From NCBI GenBank assembly GCA_014871385.1, contig CM026426.1, positions 97,800,861 through 97,864,860 on the forward strand: DNA of 64,000 nt, read 5' to 3'. Position numbers and translations under genes: made by a program. Numbering within the stretch: position 1 is the first letter of the stretch; every line of letters begins with the position of its first letter. Of the stretch, positions 23,528 through 37,124 are shown in pieces. The notes under the pieces were generated by a model. That model was given only the letters and a program-made list of their open reading frames with translations, had not been told where the DNA came from and ran no database searches. Source of the DNA: Ceratodon purpureus. Lineage: Eukaryota > Streptophyta > Bryopsida > Pseudoditrichales > Ditrichaceae.

Positions 23528-23541
23528 ATCCTCCCCTTTCA
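23528..23541 (-). promoter_or_regulatory. Polypurine tract
   Basis: TGAAAGGGGAGGAT directly abuts the 3' LTR and is the expected plus-strand primer site. The polyprotein stop codon precedes it immediately. Confidence 0.88.
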
Positions 23542-26500
23542 TTAAAAGTCATTGTCCTCAATGACAAAGTCAGGATAATCCCTTCTAAAATCAACTTCTC
23601 TCTCCCAAGAAGCTTCTTTATCCGGGTAATCTTTCCACTTCACATAGAATCTACGGAATGTCTTATTCCTCAGATGTTGATTCTCCACCTTCAAAATCTT
23701 CTCAGGTTGAGCAAGTAGTTCTCCCTCAGGAGCAGTTTTTGGAAGATCAGGCAAAACATGCCTAGGATCAGATACATACTTTCTCAACAAACTCACATGA
23801 AATACATCATGTATCTGCCAATCCTCAGGCAACCTCAGTTTATAAGCAACTTGCCCTATTCTCTCAATAATTTCAAAAGGACCACAAAACCGAGGTGATA
23901 ACTTCCTTGACTTACCAAGTTTGAGTCCAGATCTTTTTGGAGTTACCTTCAAAAATACTTTATCATCCACTTCAAATTCACTAAAGATTCTTTTTCTATC
24001 AGCATAGTGTTTAGCTCTATCCTGGGCACTCTTCATAGCCAACTTTGCCAACTCTCTAATTTCATTCATTTCCTTAATCATTTCATTAATGCTTTCAAAT
24101 CTAGTAGTAGGAGTAGAGAGTATTATAGGAGTTCTACATTCTTGACTATATAAAATATAGAATGGACTTACCCCAATACTACTATGAATATGATCATTGT
24201 AAGCAAATTCAATCAAATGCAACCACTTATCCCATAAGTGTTGTTTCTTACCAACATACATTCTCAACATATCTTCAAGAGTCCTGTTAGTTCTTTCAGT
24301 CTGTCCATCACTCTCAGGATGATATGCAATACTCAACTTAATTTTGGTCCCACACAATTTGAAAAGTGTGGTCCAAAATTCACTCACAAACTTACCATCT
24401 CTATCACTTATAATCTCACGCGGAATTCCATGGTGTTTGAAGATCTCTCTCATAAATAACTCAGCTACCCCATAAGCAGTTACAGTAGTAACTGTAGGAA
24501 TAAAATGAGCTATCTTAGTGAGTCTATCTACAACCACCATGATGCTATCAAAGTTACTTCGAGTCTTAGGCAATCCAACAATAAAATCCATACTGACTCA
24601 TTCAAATTTCAAGTTAGGAACACTAAGAGGTTGCAACAATCCAGGGCTCTTCACTTGTTCAGACTTAGAGACTTGACATTTCAAACATCTTTCAACATAT
24701 TCTTTGACATCCTTTTTCATTCCTGGCCAGTAATAATGACGCTTGACTGCCATATAGGTCTTTTGAAAACCTGGATGGCCTGCTATTGGAATATCATGAA
24801 GGTTATTCATAATATTGAGTCTATATTCCCCAGCCTTGGGAATACAGACTCTGCCATTATAATATAAAACTTCGTCTTTTAATTCAAAAGACTTAAACTT
24901 ATCGATTTCATTCACAGTTCTAGCTTCCTTAGACAGACTTTCAAATGGAATTTTAAAGAAATCATCATTAGGATAAAGCAATTTGATTTCATCCATCAGA
25001 GAATTTCTGATGCATGAAATAGCATTTGCTAGCGGTCTTCTAGAAAGAGCATCAGCCACCACATTTTCCTTACCTTTAACATATTCAATTTCAAAATCAA
25101 ACTCTTGTAACAATTCCATCCACCTACACTGCCTTCTACTCAAATTCGATTGGGTTGATAAATATTTCAAAGACTGGTGATTGGTTTCTATCTTAAACCT
25201 TACTCCTAGTAAATAATGCCTCCAAACCTTCAAAGAATGAATGACTGCTAGTAGTTCCTTCTCGTGTATTGGATAATTTAACTCAGCGGAATTCAATTTA
25301 CGAGATTCATATGCAACTATCTTTCTATCTTGCATCAAAACTGCACCAATAGCTAAATCGCTAGCGTCGGTACACAATATTATGTTTCCTTTCAAGGGAT
25401 CCATAATAGTCAAAACAGGAGTTTGGGTTAATACTGACTTTAAAGTCTGAAAACTCAAGTCACACTCAGCAGTCCAATCTATTTGATTACCCTTTCCTTT
25501 CAACAAATTGGTCATAGGAGCAGCTATTTTAGAAAATCTTTTGACAAATCTTCTATAATAGCTTGCAAGACCTAGGAAACTTCTCACTTCACTCTTGTCT
25601 TTTGGTATTGGCCACTCAGCAACTACCTTGACCTTCTTAGGATCTACTGAGATTCCCTCATCAGAAACGATGTGACCAAGAAATTCAATACGAGAGGTAA
25701 AGAAATCACACTTACTTAGCTTAGCATATAACTTATTCGCTCTCAGAATTTCAAAAACTTGTTTAAGATGTTTCTTATGTTCTTCTACATTTTTAGAATA
25801 TACAAGAATATCATCCATAAATACTAACACAAATTTACCCAAAAGATCACGAAATAAGGAATTCATCAAAGTCATAAACGTAGCAGGAGCATTTGTCAGT
25901 CCAAAAGGCATTACAACATACTCGTAATGACCTAAACGCGATCTGAAGCCTGTTTTCAGAATGTCAGACTCTTTAATTCGAATTTGATGATAACCACTCT
26001 TCAAATCTATCTTGGAAAATATTTTTGATCCATGTAAGTGATCAAAAATATCATCAACACGGGGCAACGGAAACCTATTCTTGACAGTGAGTTTATTAAA
26101 ACCACGATAATCTACACATAATCTTAATGATCCATCTTTCTTCTTAACAAAGAGGACCGGGGCACCCTAAGGTGATTTGCTAGGTCTAATGTAACCTTTG
26201 TTCAACAAATCTTTCAATTGATTCTCCAACTCAACATTTTGAGTTAGAGAATGACGATAGGGTGCCCTTGCAATAGGAGCGGCATCGACAATTAAATCTA
26301 TAGCGTGATCAACATCTCTCCTAGGTGGCAATTCCGTCAACTCTTCAGGAAATATATCTTTAAATTCATCCAAGAATTCATTCATTCTTTTGTTATCCTT
26401 ACTTTCATCCTCAACTTCACTCACATGTATTAGAAATACTTCGTGGTTTTTCCTAATACATCGTTTCATTTGTAAATGAGAAAGCATAGGGACCCTTGGT

Positions 26501-28047
26501 GAAGATCTCTTACCTCTTATGGTGAAAGATTCCCCGTTGTGAAGCTTTCCATGGACTGCTCCTTCCTTGCATGCAATCCATGCGTCCACTTGCTTCAGCC
26601 ACGCCATTCCTAGTATCACCTCATATCGTGCTCCATTCCAAACTTCAAAGTCCACCTCAGTATCTACACCTTGAATGTTCACAGGAACCTTCAACATGCG
26701 GTGAGTGATGGAACTAGTTTGGTTGTTTGGTAACAAAACTGAGCAAGGTTTGATAGGAACTAGGAGAAGTCCTATCTTGTGAGCAAATGAAGTTGATATC
26801 AAATTGTGAGTGCTACCAGAATCAATAAGAATCATAGAAGAGAAGGAAGAGTTCAGAAAGCCTTTGATTTGGAGCACCGTTGGATCTTGCTCCACTTCCA
26901 TGTTCATAATAGCAGCTGAGACAGTTGGGACAACATCCTTGCTTGGCTCTCCATCAGATGTATCTTCATCTCCTTGCTCCACCTCCAAAGCTGTTGTCTT
27001 CCTTTTGGATGATGGACACTCAAAACTTCGATGTCCAGGCTTATGACACCTAAAGCAAAGACCTTTCTTCGCATGCTCCTCCTGCTCTTCTTTGCTCAAC
27101 ATGGCACCCCTCTGTCCTGGATTGAACTTGGAACCGTGAGAGGGATTAGAACCTTGAGAGAACTTTGAAGACTTAAAGTTATTAGACCGGTTGAACTCAG
27201 AGGACCTCTTTCCCAACAGACTCTTGTTCTTCTCTAACTTGCTATTAACCTCCCTCTCAAAGTTCAAAGCCAAACCATAAGCATCATCTAGAGTCCTTGG
27301 ATGATATGCATTGACTTTAAATCTAATTGAATCCTTTAAGTTACGAAGAAAGAACTCAACCCTATCACTTTCACCCCAATTGGGAAAATAGACAATATGT
27401 AAATCAAACTTTGACTTGTATTGGGTTACAGACAAACTTCCCTGTTTCAAGTCATAGAGCCCTTGGCGCATGTCTTCTCCGTAATTCCCAGGAAGGAATT
27501 CTTGAAGAAACAAGTGTTTGAAAGTGCTCCAATTTGACAGAGGTTGAAGTCCACGATTCTCCCGGTCGTTCTTCAAATTATCGTACCACACACGAGCTTT
27601 GTCTTGAAGACAAATCACCATAGCCTTGATCTTGTCATCATCTTGGTAATCTGAAGTGAAGAAGTCCTCCAGCATGGAAATAAAAGACTTGACCTCCTCC
27701 GGTTTGCAGTTCCTTCCTCCAAAAGAAGTCTTGAAAGGATACTTCCTCAAGTCCTTCAAAGCATCAACTCTTCTAGGACCAGGACCCCTCAACGTAGATG
27801 TTGCAACAGACTCTATCTCTCTTGACCTAACAAGTAAAGATGAAGGAGGGCGAGGAGTGTCTGAACGAACACCTCTGGGGAGAGGTGGAGCTCCAGATTG
27901 TACAGAATCCCCTCTAGGAAGAGGATGAGCTCCAGATTGAACAGAATCCAAAATTACCCTCATGGCTCCCATCACTCCTCTCATAATCCTCTCTTCTAAA
28001 CCCGCAAGAGGATCAACTCTCCCTTCCAAACCCTGTAGAAGATCCAT
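23542..28047 (-). pseudogene. Ty3/gypsy Gag-Pol polyprotein with two in-frame stops
   Basis: A single frame of 1,502 codons. Gag occupies about residues 1-350, with a duplicated 13-residue DSVQSGAxPLPRG (34-59) and a zinc knuckle CFRCHKPGHRSFEC (331-344). The protease motif is LIDSGSTHNLIS (407-418). After residue 626 a TAG (26167-26169) replaces the Trp expected in SPWGAPVLF. Reverse transcriptase then shows [13 protein letters not shown] and [11 protein letters not shown], RNase H shows [14 protein letters not shown], and the integrase zinc domain is HxxxAGHPGF...CLKCQ. A TGA (24598-24600) replaces a probable Trp before SMDFIVGLP. The integrase core keeps D, D and E (VDRLTK, YHPESDGQTERTNRTLED), and a chromodomain (FYVKWKDYPDKEASWE) closes the protein. 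Both stops are single G-to-A changes from TGG. All else looks intact. Confidence 0.93.
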
Positions 28048-28050
28048 ACC

Positions 28051-28062
28051 GCTCTGATACCA
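28051..28062 (-). promoter_or_regulatory. Primer-binding site for initiator-Met tRNA
   Basis: TGGTATCAGAGC, two bases inside the 5' LTR, is complementary to the 3' end of plant initiator methionine tRNA and primes minus-strand DNA synthesis. The polyprotein ATG (28047) follows almost immediately. Confidence 0.92.
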
Positions 28063-28064
28063 AT

Positions 28065-28848
28065 TGTAACAAACCTCCCAACAGGTTTGCCACCAAATCT
28101 CAACAAAAAGACAAATAAGACAAGTGAAAGATAAAAACTCAACAGAACTACAAAGATCAAAAATATATTGACTGAAGGCTCACCACCCAACCATAGAGAA
28201 GTGATCACCAGAGAAGTGTCTCACCATCTCACCCCCGAGCCTTTATATATGAGTTCCTTCCCAAAAGGAACTACAGTCTATCTTAGGCTATGTCCCAGAG
28301 TCTAGCCTATTCATAGATCATTCTATCTCCTTTACTCCTATATCTGGAGTAAAGGTAATCCACAAATCCTTCTAGGTTCTTCTATCTCTTCAACTTAGAG
28401 ACTCTTCTAGATCTTTCCATCTTCTTTACTCCTATATCTGGAGTAAAGATAATCCATACATCATTCTAGATCCTTCTATCTCTTTAACTCATAGACTCTT
28501 CTAGATCTTTACTCTTATATCTAGAGTAAAGATAATTCACCACTATCTTTACTCCTATATTTAGAGTAAAGCTAATTCACTACTATCAGTAGTCTAATTC
28601 TAGTGTACCTCATCTTGAGTTGTCTAACTCTTGTACACATGTTCTCAATCTTGGAGTGGTCTAACTCCAATGCACTAAATATAGAGTTGTCTAATTCCAG
28701 TGCACATGTTCTCAATCTGGAGTTGTCTGACTCCGGTCCATCCATTCTCAACTGGGAGTTGTCTGACTCCTTTCATCCTCTGCTTACACACTGTCCAATG
28801 TGATTAGAAGATTTCATTCATCCATCTATCAATGTAAGTTACCTTACA
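28065..28848 (-). repeat. 5' LTR of the Ty3 element, with TATA box
   Basis: This copy should drive expression. The TATA box TATATAAAGG lies at about 28240-28249 on the minus strand, so transcription would start near 28215 and read toward the primer-binding site. The U3 part carries the same hairpin array and GGAGT...ACTCC repeats as the 3' copy. Confidence 0.95.
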
Positions 28849-29394
28849 TCCAGCGTCGATAATTGTAGACTTGTTCTTTGGTTAGAGACAGTGGATATTA
28901 GTTTCGAGTACATAAAAACATATGGGCGGCTATATACATTATTACATGAGGTTGAACATGGAAGTCGGATTCCTTTATTCTGAAAATCTTATCCCTCATT
29001 ACTTTAAAACGTGAAAATGAAGTAAACAAACAGAGTGATATGCATTTATAGAATGCTACACCGGTTATTCATAATGAGTGTTTATGTTTCACATTAAACC
29101 TGCTTTGGAAAATTCCAAACAAATGGTAAAAACGGGAATGCAGGTGTTATGCATGTTGTAACGTCAATGAACCAGATGTATGGCATGTTGTAACGTCATA
29201 GGAAAATGTGAAATTCACTTCACCTGAGATTATGGTTACGCTGTTTCTGACGGTAGATTGTTGTTGGTTTTTTCCACGTATGATCGAGTAGTTGACTGAG
29301 ACCATCTGTGTATGACAAGTTCTCTCTGGATTCTTTAGATTCTTTATTGTCCAATTACAAAATTTCATCATTTAATGTCTTTTGTTTCAGATCA

Positions 29395-32300
29395 ATGGAG
29401 GGACGGAACAGACTCGCTGTCACTTATCCGGTTCGAGTGAGAGCTAGGGAGAGGAAACCGTGGATAAGAGAGATTTCGTGGGCGATAAGTGAACAACTGC
29501 GTACTTCACAACCCTACTTGAAAATATCATGTCCGTGTAAGCTCTGTGATCGAGGGTACCGCCAAGAGAAGTATGTTGAAACCGTCTTGAAGCACCTGGA
29601 CGCTTCGAAGAAGTACGGACGTGATCCGAAGAATTATGGATCTTCTAAGGTGAGGTCATTTATGCCATTGTATTATGTTTTATCACATTATAATGATAAT
29701 GTTCAATTCGGTAATTGTGATATACGATCATTCAAAGTCATACTTCTTCTATCTGTTTGTAAACTCCCCCACATAATTGTTCACATTTCCACGTCACATT
29801 GTAGTAGTTGACTCTGCTGGACTTAACAGCAACAAGTAGACAAATGGTTTACAGCTCGAAGTTCGACATGTACCCTTGGGGAGATACTTCACAGTGTTCT
29901 TCCACGTGGTAGTCACATGTTTGAAAATATTATTAATATTCTATGTGTCAATGAACTTGTTGTATACAGGGATACGATCCTGATGATTCGGATCAAGAAT
30001 GGGACGAACACATTCGGGGGTCCTTCGGCTCCGTTGCATTCGCTACACGTGAGGCCGCTCCCTCATCCCCTACAGAGGACGACTATGATTTAACGGATTG
30101 CGTGGCTGGTTCTTTTGATACTTATGATGCCATGTTCCGTAAAGGCTTTCCTGATACAAATGCAAATGCGGATGATGGAGAGAATAATCTAGGGGACTGA
30201 GGAGCTACAGAAGCAGAACCACTGATAAATCCTGAAAGGGAAAACGGAGCAGATCAAGATGTGCCAAATAATGTTGGAAGTCCGGAGATCTTCGACCAGG
30301 GCCCTGCTTCTCCAACATTGGTACATTCTCAGGAGCATGCAGACGTGGAAGAAGATGCTCAAACCGATAATGATCACAGGGAAGAACCTTTAGAAGAAGA
30401 CTCCTCGGATGAGGAAAACGGACCATGCTGGGATAACTACTAGGGATACCCAATGATAGAGGAGGAGGCGTTTTTGCGAGACTCTGCAAGAAATCCTTTA
30501 TTTCACAATTCTAGGGTGTCGTCATTAAGTGCTGTGATTCTCCTATTGAATTGCTTGCGCATGCATGGAGCGTCATCACTCTTGGTGGATGAAATTTTCA
30601 AACTTCTTTCAAAGGTCATTCTACCGTCAGTCAACAGCCTACCGGACTTTGAATACAAAGCATCGAAACTGCTAAAGAAGTTAGGTCTCAAATACGACAT
30701 GATTGACGTTTGTGTCAATCAGTGCATGTTGTTTAGGGGACCAGGACTCGAGGACTTGGAGAATTGCGCTACCTGTGGAGCTGCAAGGAGAAAAAGATGT
30801 GGCAGAAGTATGGTATCTTGCAGGGTGTTGCGGTTTTTTCCACTGATCCCTTGTTTCATGAGGATTTTCAGAAATCCTATGTTTGCGGCGTCAATGGCCT
30901 ATGCTGCAGAACACAAAAGCAGGGATTCAAAAATGCGAAGCGTCGCGGATTCAGAGATCTGGAGTCACATCAACTCTACTTATCCAGACTTTGTACAAGA
31001 CTCCAGGAACGTGCGATTAGCGTTGGCTATAGACGGAATTAATCCCTTTTCAGAGAAGAGGAGCACATATTCAATTTGGCTGGTGATGCTCCTAAACTAT
31101 AATGTGGCTCCTTGGTTGACTTTGAAGAGATTTTTTATAATGTTGAGCATCATTATCCCTGGGAAAAAGTCTGTGGTGGAAGAACACTTTGACATGTATT
31201 TAGAACCCATGCTTGAAGAGCTAAGGTGGCTTTGGTTGCAAGGTGTACTCATCAAAGATGCTTCTAGAGATTATGCAAATTCTTTCCATTACGTTAGAGC
31301 AGTTTTGATGTTCACGATACATGATTACCTTGCATACGGCATTGTGGCGGGTCTTGTAACAAAAGGCTACAAGGGATGTGTGTGTTGCGGTCCGAATAAT
31401 ATCTGTCGACGATCAAAATGCCTTGGAAAAAATGTATGGGACAATCAGCATAGGCTGTATCTACCCGAGTCACATTATTTGCGTCAAAATGAGACTCAGT
31501 TCAGAGGACACACGGAAAGCAGACATGCAGCTCCTAGGATGACGGGAACAGAGGAAAAAGAATGTGGTATTGAACATGAAGAATGGCTAAGGGCAGGTGG
31601 GGTCAAGGGATCGGAGGATGACCCTGTGCGTAAACATGGAGTTAAGAGACTGAGCAGTTTGTACACTTTGCCCTACTGGGAGGTTAGTACTCCACAATTC
31701 TTTGTTTTCTGATTTCATTTGTGTTGTTTTAAACATGACTTCATCTCATCTACGCATCTAGCTATCTTGTAAATCTCACAAAACGGGGCAGTTTGTGCGA
31801 ACACCGAGATGATGCTCTGATTGTGATTTATGTTACCTGTCACTAGGACGTGGAATTGCAAATGCAGAGATTAATTCTTTGTCATGTGATATTTATTAAG
31901 TTTTTGGTAGTGGTTTTCTTATAATCAAATCTGCAATGTCCACATGTTTACTTATTGCACTTTATATTATTGTGGGTGCCGTGTATGAGCTTAAGTGGTC
32001 AGCGACGTCCAAGTTCTGATGTTAAGCACGGGTTTCTCATGGAATCACAGGTACGTTTTATATAACATCGCACATATTCTTCGAGAGAGGTGTGTTAGTT
32101 GGTTCGATACGGTCAATGTGTTTGTATTTTTTTTAAATTACAACTTAGAAGTGGTGGACGTTTATGTGAACGTGCAGTCTACTCTGACTTATTGCAAGCA
32201 CTCCACGAATTTGATGTCATATAATACGTGTTATTCTACTATGTGTTGACAGAGATGTTGTGATGTCATTGCAAAGTTTTTCATGTTCAGTGTCGTCCAG

Positions 32301-35300
32301 TAAATATGCTCGACTGCCTATTGTTACGCATGTTGTATCGTCAAAGAACGAGTTCCATATAGAGAGTAGGTAGTTGACGGCGAAATTCAGTCCAAGACAA
32401 AGTCTTTGCATGGACAGTAGCGCATTTAGGTTTGGTTTGTTAGCATTACTAGTGAACTAAGCAAGAGAACAAATTTAATTGGAAGCAAACTCTTATTTGG
32501 TAATTTTGACATGAAACGTTACTTCATGTCAAAGTTACAAATCATTAATACCTCATGGGTGTGCCCACTGTTGTCCGATTTTAGGCAGTTACGTCGCTTT
32601 TATTGCGAGAGAGGTTTCACAGACGGGCTTAGTATATATTTCTGGAGTTACCTCATTAGAGGAGTCACAGCACCTTTTATTCGGCGTGAATAGAGTCTGA
32701 GTGAAAAGTGTCCTGAGAAAAGGAGAAACCATGGTGTCAAAAAAAATTCTCATCATCTGTTATGTTGTATCTCATACGTTTCGATAATCACTGATCGGAT
32801 TCTTTGTCCAATTAAAATAATACGCCAGGATTTAAGTATCTGCTCCGACCGCACTACATAAGAAGATGTATAGTTTAACAATTGGCAAGAAATGAGCCTT
32901 TTTTTGCTATTTTTTGAATTTCCACAAGTTCATTAATGATTCGGTTTGTGATGTCCCGTAAATCATTTACCATTTAACATTTTATATGCTCAAGGTTACA
33001 AGGATGGTACTTCAGAGTATCCTAGTTATCAGATTGAAGGGATTGCATACCTCTTCTTAATCGTTTTAATAGCCACATTAACGTACTGACAAAGCGAGCA
33101 AGTGATGTGCATTGTTCTCTCCATTGAGTGTATAAAATTGGAAAAGCATTCCATTCTGTTTTGAAATGTTCCAATGTCACTAGCAGATTTAACCAGGCCC
33201 ATTCCAATTTTTTATTTTATCAAATATATAGTATACATACTAATAACAAAACCTGAAACTTTGTGATTGTGTTATCGAATAGAACCTCCCGATCAGGCAC
33301 ACACTCGATGTGATGCACTGTGAAAAAAACGTAAGTGCAAGTCTGCTAGGATTTGTACTTGGAGAGAAAGACTCTGCTGCGATTCGGAGGGATATGGAGG
33401 AAGCAAGCGAGGCACCAATAGGCGGAGGTTCAGAGAGTACTAGAGGTCAGCAAACGCCAGAACTACACCTGAGGCCCATTGGCAACACTGGTCGGTACCT
33501 TAAACCTCATCCCCGTATGCGTTAACAAGTCAGGACCGTGGGAGGTTTATTAATTTGATTTCCTCTATTAAAACTCCTACTGGTTATGCTGGCCAACTTG
33601 GCAAACATATAGGGCAAAAGAGATTGGGAGGACTAAAAAGCCACGACTATCACGTATTAGTCCAGCAGATTATACCAGCAAGCATCCGGAGATTTCTAAA
33701 CCCAGGCGCCAGAGATGTTGTTATCAGAGTTGGAAATGTATTCAGAGGGATCTGTGCAAAGGTAATAGACAAGGAAGAACTAGATGACTTGATGACGTAT
33801 ACTGCAGAGACGTTGAGCTTGTTGGAAGTGTGGTTTCCACCAGGTTTTTTCGACACTATGCCACACCTCATGGTGCACCTTGTCCAGGAGTTGAGGCTTT
33901 GCGGACCCGTACACAGCAGATGGTGCTACGGCGTAGAACGATATCTGTATGGGGTAAAGAAATCTGTCAGAAATAGGTACAGGCCAGAGGCTTGCATGGC
34001 GAATGGTCACTTGACAGATGAGGCACTTGGATTCGTGACGGACTATACATCACTATCACCTTACATTAAACGGAGAATGTGGGATATGGAAGAAGATGAT
34101 AAAGTTTATGGGGAAGTGTTGGAGGGAGCTCCACACAAATTGAGGTTGAATGATCTTGAAATACAACAAATTCATGATTACATTCTCTGGAACTCTGTTC
34201 CAAGCCAAGCTTTAAGAAGGTGCGTTTTGTTCTATTAGCTTTTATTTCTCTACTGGAATGTTTCGATTAGTGCTGGATAGAAACTTTACATTGTTTGCCA
34301 GCTGAAACTGTAAGGGTTGCGTTTAGATGATTTTTATTTAAGTAATGATTATATGATGTAGTAATAGATTGATGCCGTAGAAAACATTGCATTATCAACA
34401 TTCTTTTGTACATTAAGCTTACTTATCAGGGGGTAATCCTCATAGTGCCAACTACAAATACCTAATTAAAAACAGAGTTTTATGTGCTTGGCATTTATAG
34501 ATGGTGTTTCTGCATACGAAGTAGATGTCACCTCAAATATATATTCACGATAGTCGTTTTTTTTCGATTGAAGAGTTATATTTCTGAATGATATTGTACG
34601 ATGATTTTCAGTCCTCTGCAGACGTAAATATGCGGTTCTAAAACAGAAATGACCTTTGTCTCTATTTTACCTTGGTTATTGCAGCATACTTTAATATGAA
34701 GTATTCCAGTGAGTTGTTGATTTGGCAGTCATTTTTTCGAATCATTGTACAAATTGCCTGTGAAGGTTAATCATTCTCTCATGTAGTACTCATTTAATCA
34801 ACATTTGTGGTTATTAGAAAATGTTTGAGGTGTGTGTTTTGAGGAAGAATAGAAGTGTGAAACCGTGTAGTGTAGAGAAAAGAGAAATCAACAGGTGTTT
34901 CAGTTTATTCTGAGTGATATCACGCTAATTTCTTCAAAACATTTTTATTCTACGGTTGATTACTCAGTAAGTGCCATTAGTCGGTGGTGAACTTCCATTA
35001 GTCGGTGGTGAACTGCCATTATGTTTGTGATATTATATCAGTTGCCCTCTTTGTTCTAGTAGTTCTTGTTAGTGGTGATTATTAATGATGGACGGGTGTT
35101 TGTTCGAGATCGATTTGAAACTTATGAATTAGAATTGTGAACAACCGAAAGATAGTGTTCTCTGTTTTTGTCCCTGATCAATCTGATTCATCCTCTAAGT
35201 TTTTCAAAGGATTGATATTTGTTATCGATTAGTTAGTAATGTCGTGTAATTTATGACTCGCTGACTATTGCAAATTAACTCTGAATATTTGAAAGTACTC

Positions 35301-36529
35301 TGTTAACGTTTTCGTTGTTACATGCGAATGATGTAACGCTAACTATTTCCCTTTTGTTGAATGACCAATGGTATCAGTGATTACGAGGAAATCCTACAGG
35401 AAAGGGGGCGGAACAGGCGGGCGAGACTACCACCACTTCCGCGTTTCTCAGAATGGCTCAGGGAACGGGTCCAGGAATTGATCAACTCTGGACAGGAGAT
35501 GGACCTAGACTTAGCACTCATGTCCACTCCTCCATCAAGACAAGCAGTAGAATTTTCATCAATGTGGGCTTATGGCAATCATTACCTGCCTACCTGATGA
35601 CGAGTCCATCACCAACGAAACCTTTGATTCAGGGATTTTCGTAATGTCGCCACAGGGGTGTAGGGCATCTGCACAAGATCGTAATGTGGTTGATGCGGAC
35701 CTACCGTATGTTGGCATTTTAAAACAGATTTTGAGTGTTTCTTACCAAACGCTTACTAGAACAGTAATGAAATGCTCTTGGATACGACCGAATTTGGCGG
35801 GTAACTGTTCAATAAGGCAGGACGAGTATGGTTTCTGGATGGCAAAATACAGGGTACGTCAAGATGGCACTCGTGAGAACCCCTATGTATTTCCCTATTC
35901 CGTTTCCCAAGTGAGATTGGCTTCATACCTTTGACAATCATGACTTTTCTTTTTAAATATGAGAGCACTAAAATATGTGTATATATTAATATCGTCCCTG
36001 TAAATGTCCATCTACATCAGTTGTTTTTGCGGTGTTCATAATTTCCAACCTCATTGTTTTCATTTCAATAATCTTGATCCAGTAAGGTTCTTGTAAATGT
36101 TTTTGTCTACAGATCTTCTTTGTAGATGACCCGGAAGATGATGAGTGGAAGGTAGTTCTCGAGAAACAGCCACGGTCGAAAAGACATGCTCAAGAGGACG
36201 ATGATGCAATGAGACCCGACACTGCTGAACATATTTTTGACGTTCAAGGTTTGAGTGTTCCACTCACGACTGGTTTTCAACCTTCTACAATGCCACATCC
36301 AGGTGTAGCCTCCTCTTCAAACGCCGGAGAATATATGGGCAATGATATCCACAGCACTGCCGGTCAAAGTGTGCCGGGAGCAGAGGTTGAAGAGGTAAAT
36401 CTAAGAAGAGCAGAAGACAATGACCAAACGGCTTGGCTGGAGGAAGATTTTGTCGATGAAGACGATAACCTCCCTCTTGTTGCAGATCCGGATGTTGAAG
36501 AGAATAGAGTACCAGGTGTGAACGCTTAA
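29395..36529 (+). pseudogene. CACTA TNP2-family transposase gene (Transpos_assoc, TNP2, DUF4218, DUF4216)
   Basis: Exon 1 (29395-29649) encodes a Transpos_assoc-like start, ending with ISCPCKLCDRGYRQEK and VLKHLDASKKY. Exon 2 (29970-31682) holds an acidic linker and the TNP2 core: VRLALAIDGINPFSEKRSTY, LEPMLEELRWLW and FTIHDYLAYGIVAGLVTKGY. Exon 3 starts at 33283 with PIRHTLDVMHCEKNVSASLL and continues into DUF4218 (GLKSHDYHVLVQQIIPASIR, FPPGFFDTMPHLMVHLVQEL) to a donor near 34218. The exon from 35380 leads to DUF4216 (LPYVGILKQILSVSYQ), and the last exon (IFFVDDPEDDEWKVVLEKQP) stops at 36529. An AATAAA signal follows near 36619. Lesions: TGA at 30198-30200, TAG at 30441-30443, frameshifts near 33510 and 35600. 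Splice sites remain good. The protein would cut CACTA ends together with its Ptta-type partner. Confidence 0.88.
31974..32045 (+). repeat. tRNA-like (SINE-type?) vestige in a TNP2 intron
   Basis: TGAGCTTAAGTGGTCAGCG resembles a polymerase III A box (TRGCNNAGTGG) in tRNA position, and GGGTTTCTCATGG about 45 bp later is a poor B box. The segment lies in the 1.6-kb intron between 31682 and 33283. A decayed tRNA-derived SINE head is possible; it is not a functional tRNA. Confidence 0.25.
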
Positions 36530-37124
36530 ATAAATTTAGCCTGATGGGAAGATGAGCTTTTCCCATGTATGAAAATGGTTTGTGACAGTATCTCACTGTG
36601 TATGTACAAACGTTTTGATAATAAACATTTCATTTCTTTAATTTTTGGTTATAGAATGTTGATTTAATCCATTTGCAGTTACTATGTTACTCTATGTGCG
36701 ATATGGGAAAGTCAGATGCCATAGGCAAGGGAAATATATGTTAGGACGAAATGGGTCAACAGTTGTAGTAAAGTTTAGTCCTGGCTCGTAAAGTGTCACT
36801 AACGGTATGGGGTCCAATGCGTCACTTTATCTTTATCATTTTCTGAGGCTTACATGCAGGGGATTTTGGCAAGTTGAGGTCGAGATAACGTTGAGTCCAT
36901 CGAGTTTTTTTCTCGATACATGCAGTAGGTACCAAATCAGTACTCTGACCTTGTTCGCTTTAATGTCACTTACTTCATCAATTGCAATCCTTCATTCCTA
37001 AACAACAAGAGATAGAATCCTCATTTCTCTACTTTCCTACACAGAGATGTGATTTCTTCATTGTGGGATTACCTGTATGTATTGTACGCTACGTTCCTCT
37101 TTACTGAGTTGGTTATATGATTAG

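Larger units (their letters stand above)
22744..28848 (-). mobile_element. Ty3/gypsy chromovirus LTR retrotransposon, nearly intact
   Basis: Two 784-bp LTRs (TG...CA) bound a 6.1-kb element flanked by the duplication TCCAG (22739-22743 and 28849-28853). Transcription reads leftward. The primer-binding site matches initiator-Met tRNA and the polypurine tract is present. The polyprotein is one reading frame, gag-protease-RT-RNase H-integrase-chromodomain, broken only by two stops. By eye the LTRs differ at two positions (C/T at about 23366/28687 and 23373/28694), pointing to a recent insertion. It sits in the central region of the CACTA element. Confidence 0.95.

Noticed and set aside
24505..24867. 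Plus-strand frame opposite the Ty3 polyprotein
   Set aside because: Shadow of the reverse transcriptase/integrase coding strand; no independent motif.
31974..32045. 5S rRNA-like match (GTTAAGC core)
   Set aside because: Only a few short blocks agree with plant 5S rRNA; the A-box spacing fits a tRNA-derived vestige better.
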